This document shows positions 57,959 through 64,000 of a stretch of DNA of 64,000 nucleotides, piece by piece (the first letter of the stretch is position 1; every line of letters starts with the position of its first letter). Both the position numbers and the translations under genes were made by a program. Source of the stretch: Stachybotrys elegans. Its lineage: Eukaryota > Ascomycota > Sordariomycetes > Hypocreales > Stachybotryaceae. Location of the stretch: the NCBI GenBank assembly GCA_020746835.1, contig JAGPNK010000010.1:1426001-1490000 (forward strand), in the 5' to 3' direction. A model generated the notes under the pieces. That model saw nothing but the letters and a program-made list of their open reading frames with translations, searched no databases and had not been told where the DNA came from.

Positions 57959-59150
57959 ATGTTCCGACGAAGCAACCTCATCCCCTACAAGGCCCCTCTT
58001 ACCGAGCAGAACCTGCCCGACCAGTCAGGCAAGGTAAGTCTCCCATGCACGATGCAGCCACATTCCATTCAGGGCCACGCCAAGAGGAACCTCCAAGGCA
58101 CTGACCATGCATCCGGCCTTGTAGGTCTTCATCGTCACCGGCGGCAACAGTGGTGTCGGCAAGGAGCTTGTCAACATCCTCTATCAGCAAAATGCCACCG
58201 TGTGGATCGCCACCCGAGGCAAGGAGCGTAGCGAGGAGGTCATCCAGGAGATCAAGGCTGCCAACCCTGGATCTCGCGGCCAGCTGCACTTCCTCAAGCT
58301 CGTCCTCGACGACCTGACCACCATCAAGGCTGCCGCCCAGGAGTTCCTCTCCCAGGAGTCGCGCCTTGATGTCCTGTGGAACAATGCGGGCGTCATGACG
58401 CCGCCCCAGGGCTCCAAGACCAAGCAGGGCTACGAGCTGCAGATGGGCACCAACACCCTCGGCCACTTCCTCTTTGTCCACTTCCTTACCCCTCTGCTCA
58501 AGCAGACGGCCAAGGTCTCTCCCCCCAACTCGGTCCGCATCGTTTGGGTGTCGTCCATGTCCATCGACTTTGCCGTCAAGCCCGCCATCGACTTCGATAA
58601 CCTCGACCTCCACATTGATGAGGATCCCATGACCAAGTACAACCGCTCCAAGGTCGGCAACCTCTGCCATGCTGCTGAGTTCGACCGACGACACCCTGGC
58701 TCTGGCATCGTCAGCATTGTAAGTGGCCCATTCTGTTCACTATCGCCAGGGGTTCGCTTCTAATCATCAACTTGCAGTCGCTCAACCCCGGTCTTCTTGC
58801 CACCAACCTGCAGCGCCACTACAGCAAGGGACAGATGATCTTCATCGTAAGTTGACCACAGGCTCTCCTCAACCTAGCAAGGCACTAACAACATCTGTAG
58901 AAGCTGATGGCCAACCCTCCCAAGTTCGGAGCCTACACCGAGCTCTACGCTGGACTTGACAAGTCCATTACCACTCAGGACAAGTGGGGTAAGTAGACCA
59001 TTCTGATGCATACTTGACAGAAGCCATTGCTGACGAGAAACAGTCACTCCTTTCGGCCACAAGGAGCAGCCTCGCGCAGATCTCCTCGACGTTACCATGG
59101 CCAAGAAGTTCTGGGATTGGACCGAGGATCAGGTCAGGTCCTACTACTAG
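57959..59150 (+). CDS. Short-chain dehydrogenase (retinol dehydrogenase/WWOX-like SDR)
   Basis: Five exons: 57959-58033, 58125-58718, 58778-58846, 58901-58988 and 59044-59150; introns of 91, 59, 54 and 55 bp; 310 residues. Rossmann motif VFIVTGGNSGVGKELV (TGxxxGxG) begins exon 2. Other motifs are NATVWIATRGKERSEE (Arg after the second strand, NADP-type), LVLDDLTTIK, LDVLWNNAGVMTPP, the catalytic Ser in WVSSMS and the YNRSK active site (YxxxK). The C-terminus has LNPGLLATNLQR. This is a classical NAD(P)-dependent oxidoreductase of alcohols or ketones; the substrate is unknown. Fungal relatives occur both in primary lipid metabolism and in secondary-metabolite pathways. No signal peptide is seen. 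Confidence 0.9.
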
Positions 59151-59412
59151 GCATCTCTCCAGCCTTTCCTACTCGTTGGGTTTTATCAGTAGCACATCTA
59201 TCTTAGAGAAGCGAGCAACCGGGCAACATGGGATAAGGAGTATCATAGAAATTGTCATTCTCAGCCTTTAGGGCATTAGGCGTTCGAATACCAGCATTGT
59301 ACCTCAAATTCTGAACTCTATGTATCCATATGACACTTGGGCTATACGGTGAGGAATGATCTCAGTGCTAGAGCCCGTGTAGTTAAGACCGGTATTTCCA
59401 TTCCAGTCAATA

Positions 59413-62400
59413 TCAACGCAGGTTTGAGCATTGCACAGTTGCCGTTGCCCCGTTTCTTGGACATACTAGTGTCCCATCAGCCATGACTGTGCAAAGGGGA
59501 GCCTCGGCTGCAGTAACCCAGTCGCCTGGGAGAAAATAATGCCTCTCGACTCCATCCACACCCGATTTGCTCGAACTCGCCGTGCCGACTCCGCTTCCCC
59601 TGGCTACCCCCCTTTCATGTATTGGTCCCTTGTCGATGTGTGTTGTGGCGAAGGCCAACCTCCATGTACAGATCCAGCGATCGCGGTCAAGAAACATTAA
59701 TCTCCATCTGGAAATAAAGGCGAATGGCTCCTGGATACTCGCCGCTACTTCATCGGGTATTAACGTGTACGAGAGCTGCGTGGTGGCTGGGGCCTCGCTC
59801 GACAACGTGCTAAGCTCAACTGCATCCCAAGATTCGGCCAGGTCGTCAACGTCGATGATGAGGTAGATGGACCCAGCAAAACCGGCCGGACTTGCAGGAA
59901 ATAGCCGAAGAAGGACGTTTGATGAGCCGATAACTGAGGACTCCACGTTACAAATCTGTTCTTTATCTTCTCCCGTTTCAAGAACCCGACCGCTGCGATT
60001 GGTGAGAGGGGGGAAATATGTGCGTGTCTGCGACTCAAGCGACTTCAAGGTCCCCCATCTAAAAGCATGCATCTGCTTGCTTCCAAACCCGAGCAAGTAG
60101 TCAGGAAGCGCCGGGTGTGATACCCAGCGGACCTGCATATTCTCTGGCAGGGAGGCCTGTGTGAGCTCGGCCGAGTCGACATCAACTAAAAATAGATGGC
60201 TCGGTGTCGAAACAAGTAGCTGGTTATGTGAACAATGGAACATGAGCTGTGTTATGTAACCATGGTGTGACGGGAGTTGTAGCTCTAGCTGCTTCTGAGC
60301 CTCGACTGATCCATCAGATTGCCGTGACACACTCTTGATGCTCAACTTGCCTCCTAGCTGGGCTATGCACACGAGCTTCCCATCACTGGACCAGGCTACC
60401 TTTTCAATGGGCGTGAAGCCTGCCAGCCGTTCAAGCTCCAGAACGTTCCCGCGGCCTGTCTCACAGAGGTGAACAACACCTTCATCTGTCCCGTAACAGT
60501 ACATTGGTCCATTGACCTGTGCCGCCAGAGTGGTGATGTTGTCTTTGCGAAGGATGTTTTCAATTGGTTGCTGCGGCGTTTTAGACAGCTTCCCCAGCAG
60601 ACCAGTTAATTCGATGTCGTGATCTGAATGCTCAGGGACTGTCATGTCGGCTATTCTTGCCAGCACGTCTGGTTGCCACACGTTGCCGTAGGTACCACGC
60701 ACATCGTAAAGTTTCCTTGAGTCCTTGCTGAATGTAATACTCGTGATAAGACCTTGCGATGTGAACTGATAGAGCATGGATAGGTCGGAAGTGGCAAACA
60801 CTTTGATAGTGCCGAGAACATTCGCCGTCGAAATCAGTGCTCCATTTTCACTCACAGCCATGTTCTGTGCATCAGCATGTACTTTCGCACTGGGAAAGTC
60901 TTCGTAAGGACACCATTTGAATAAGAGTCCCACCTGAGTAAGTCCAAACACCTCCCGCTCGTCACTGGTTGGGTGCCAGGCCACTCGGAACACCTCCCCA
61001 AAAGTAGTCTCCTGGATGGTCATGTCCGTCGAGTCCAGGTCGAAGATGCAATGACCAACATGGCCGGCAGGTTCAATTTCCCAAACCGTCATGGGATACC
61101 TGCGGTAACCGTATGCGACCATGGTGCCATCGGGACTCAGAGCTGAGCACGTAGGAAAGTTGAGTATTGTACCGTCCACCTTTTCTTCCTCAATCTTCGT
61201 TATCAGAGTCCAGTCAACATCCTCTTCCTTGTCCAGTGACAAGGAGCGAATGCACCTATCTTCGCTCGCAACGACACATCGTTTCCCATCATCTGAGACA
61301 ATGATAGAGTGTGGCCTGGGTCGTCGAGGAGGGTTTTTGACAATCTTGCGGCATTCCCCCGTACCAGTATCCCAGATTCTTGTAGTCAGAAACCCATAAC
61401 TGATCAAGATGTTACCAGAGGGATCCAACTGAATACCTAACACTCGCTCCGGGTGTTTCATGCACTGCCCTTTCTCAAATGTTTGCGAATCGTACATAAA
61501 GATGTAGCTGATGGTCTTGGCAGTTGCGAGGATGGCAATGTGACTTCCCCCAGTGACTACAGCGGATGCAGACAGTCCTTCATCTATGGAGAACCGAGAA
61601 AGACAATCATCCCATGTGTCGTTGTTAGTGGCGTTCACTTGTAATGTCTTGACTTCCTTCCGACCAAATTGCTGATGAATCACCGATGCCTCCGGACAAA
61701 ACGGCGGTATGAGTTTGTATATGGAATCCGGGTGCTTGACCAAGCGATCCCCAAACTTGCCCACAATCTTGACGAGATCTGTAGCCCAGTCACTGATCAA
61801 ACTCATGTCTCGAGAAAAGCTTGGAGGTATGGCATCTGATGCTCCATGCCCTACATCTCGGAGATATCGCGAAGCGGTTACCAATGTTCCAAGCTGTCCA
61901 GTTGCGACAACAAGGTTGATCCAATTCAACACCGGATGACCTTTTAAGAACTTTCCTGCTGTTTGAAGAGCCTTTGGGTCTGTCGGATCACAGTGAGAAA
62001 GGTGTATGAACCAATGTGTAGCCGCATAGTCGAGCAAGGCGGGCGGCTTCTTGCGCGCCACTAGGTTGCGAAGCGTAGGATCCACAAGACGTGCTATGCA
62101 GCGGCCCAGAATCTTCGCATGAATAGACATCGTTTCCGTGAGGAGAGGTTTCATTTCGTCATTCCTTGCACGTGTGAGGTAGTCTCGTGCTGTCTCATGC
62201 ACCAAGGAGACGTTCCCTATAGCGTCAATGACCACGAAACCACCACACAGGTCTGTGATTGTTCTGTGCATATCCATCACACCCTCACTACTGAGGGCGT
62301 CTCCAAGCTCTTTCAGGTTAAGTGACCTTTGGGCGCAGACTGCCCAGCCGAGGATTGTGGTACCTAAGCCTTTGCCACCCTTTGCAGCCTGTGTTTGAAC

Positions 62401-64000
62401 CGTGCTCGCCATTCGGTCATAGAGGCTTTCCATCCCGGGCGGTAGAGTGGTCAGCGCATCTTCCATGTCCTCAATGGTGTAACACTCGTTGATCCTTTGG
62501 ACGGCCAGTGTGACCCAAAGAAAATTGTCCTTTGCACGATCAAGTAGGCTTCGTATGACACCTTGGTAGGCCTCATCATCTGCCATATCCATTCGCCCGC
62601 GAATATAGCGAAGCAAATCCTCTTGATTTTTGCCCAACGTAATTTCCTCGCTTGGCATAATCCTCTCTAGCTTGTGCCAAGCGAGCGAAATGTCATTAGT
62701 TTTCCGACTGACCACCAGCAATCGGAGTGGCCAAGATTCGGACTGGGGGTCACGAAACAGTCTGAACAACTCCTCTGGAGTCTGCGCCTCATCGAGGCCA
62801 TCCAGGACAATATATATCGGTTCTTCTTGCGGCAGCTGGATCAAACTTTGCTGATAAAGCAGCTTCCATATCAAGCTAAAGTGCACCGTTTTGAGGTCCC
62901 TCCCGGCTGCTTGCAGTTTTCGAAGCCTTGCTGCATAGGCAGGGAGCTGGGTTGCTATCTGAAAGGCCATCGATCGCAAAATAAAGCTCAAAGATTGCTT
63001 TCTTGGGTTATTGTAGCGAGCAAAGAAGTATGCGTGGATTGATCCCCGATGAGCAAGGTGGTCGATCACAAATGTTGAAAGAACAGACTTTCCCGTGCCC
63101 GCGTTCCCGTGGATCCAGAGAAGACCTGGCTCCTGAGTATCTGCATTGGCCCACGATGCAAAGGCCTTTTCACGAAGAAGCCATTCACACGTTCCATTTG
63201 TCCACTGGTCGCGAAAGAAGCTGTAGTCTGTTTCAGAAGACTCTGTGACATCCAGGAAAGCCTCAAGATCAAATGCCTTGTCGTTGACTACGTCAGTTCC
63301 TGGTGCTTTGGGAAGTCAGCAAATACGCAGCCAAAGAGGAATGCCTGAAATATTAAAAACAAAAGCATACCCTGTGCGTCTTCTTTTCCAACCAGATACT
63401 TCAAGGCATTGCGAACCGTGATGTAATTGGGATTGTCACGGCTGTCGTACTTGCAGACTCCACGGTGATCGGCATCAAGCGGTTTGGATATCTCTCCGGG
63501 ATACCCCAGTAGCGACGAACTCTTCTCAAGAATCATCTGCAGAGAAGAACAGAAATTCAGCAAGCGCCAGCACTGATGGGTTCAGAACTTACGAGCTCGG
63601 TCTTTTTGAAGATGGGAGTTGGGCGGGTTTCGTACAATGACACGATGCTGAGCCTAGGAGCAACGTGACGAAACTGTTCATTCAATCTCTCGACTGTCTG
63701 TGAGCCTTCCACCAGCTCTTTTATGAACTGTTTTGGGCTGCTCGAGAAAGACACTTGCAAAATTCGATTGAGTGTTTCGGCGAGATGGGTTCCTCGATGT
63801 GGAGTTGATAGGAATACTACCGATGTGATTCCTCTCACGATGTCTCCATATGCTGGATCGTTCTGTCCTAGAAGATAAGCCTGTGGTATTGGTCAGTCGA
63901 GAAAGAATTCAAGAACCAGGATGGCAATAACCTCTTTGAACAGGAGGCCACCCATGGAGTGCACGACGAAAATGATGGGTTTCTGGTATACAGTTAACAA
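59413..64000 (-). CDS. NLR-like receptor: lipase-like domain + NACHT + WD40-type propeller (5' end missing)
   Basis: Partial; the start lies beyond 64000. Exons in the window: 64000-63932, 63880-63593, 63536-63371 and 63299-59413; introns of 51, 56 and 71 bp; 1469 residues visible. The first part is an alpha/beta-hydrolase of the SesB/lipase-like type: IIFVVHSMGGLLFKEAYLLG (Ser of the nucleophile elbow) and VFLSTPHRGTHLAE, ending in the SSSLLGYPGEISKPLDADH and VCKYDSRDNPNYITVRNAL blocks. The NACHT NTPase follows: WIHGNAGTGKSVLSTF (Walker A), PIYIVLDGLDEAQ (Walker B) and LRLLVVSRK (sensor). The C-terminal half is a degenerate WD40-like propeller (TTRIWDTGTGECRKIV; MTVWEIE), ending ERHYFLPGDWVTAAEAPL. 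Such STAND proteins act in fungal allorecognition and innate immunity; ligand and activity here are unknown. Confidence 0.9.

Noticed and set aside
39627..59150. Secondary-metabolite gene cluster (oxidases, methyltransferase, two SDRs)
   Set aside because: No PKS, NRPS, terpene or DMATS backbone gene, no pathway regulator or transporter, and 3.5-kb gaps between members.
1..64000. CRISPR array, bacterial operon, ribosome-binding-site or rRNA features
   Set aside because: The sequence is fungal nuclear DNA; no spaced direct repeats, 5S or large rRNA segments were seen.

Overview
The window is nuclear DNA of a filamentous ascomycete (Pezizomycotina, most likely a Sordariomycete). Supporting signs are genes split by 45-123 bp introns with GT(R)AGT donors and CTAAC-type branch sites, long intergenic spaces, TATA boxes at some genes, many secreted enzymes, and typically fungal families (DUF3176, SCOCO, class II peroxidase, PAN-galactose oxidase, lipase-NACHT-WD40 receptor). 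Species cannot be named from the sequence alone. I assembled 22 protein-coding genes (two partial, one frameshifted), one tRNA and three weak candidate genes or relics. For every spliced model the exon lengths sum to a whole number of codons.

Layout. 0-4.6 kb: 3' end of MRI1 (methionine salvage), a convergent secreted M20 peptidase and a SCOCO coiled-coil gene. 4.6-12.3 kb: almost 8 kb without a convincing gene, purine-rich on + to about 6.8 kb and pyrimidine-rich on + from about 8.6 to 10 kb. 12.5-20 kb: iron-sulfur L-serine dehydratase, a GHKL-ATPase-like protein of unknown function, and a divergent multi-pass membrane protein with a one-base frameshift. 22.3-25 kb: class II haem peroxidase and GH6 cellulase, convergent. 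26-32 kb: secreted M28 aminopeptidase, AYR1-like SDR and prolyl 4-hydroxylase-like dioxygenase. 33.8-38.3 kb: 7TM protein, isochorismatase-like hydrolase and MYND zinc-finger protein. 39.6-51.8 kb: bilirubin-oxidase-like multicopper oxidase, DUF3176 membrane protein, secreted FAD-linked oxidase and PAN-galactose-oxidase-type copper radical oxidase. 52.1 kb: a tRNA-Gly(UCC) interrupted in its D-loop. 53.3-59.2 kb: stand-alone PKS-type C-methyltransferase and an SDR. 59.4-64 kb: a large NLR-like receptor running off the window.

How it works together. The 22-52 kb stretch holds secreted oxidative and hydrolytic enzymes: a haem peroxidase that uses H2O2, two oxidases likely to make H2O2 (FAD-linked and copper radical), a multicopper oxidase and a cellulase. 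Together they suggest a plant-biomass or plant-associated lifestyle. The genes are widely spaced with separate promoters, so this is a neighbourhood and not a demonstrated cluster. The most unusual single feature is the tRNA gene, whose D-loop carries a 52-bp insert built like a spliceosomal intron (GT...CTAAC...AG).
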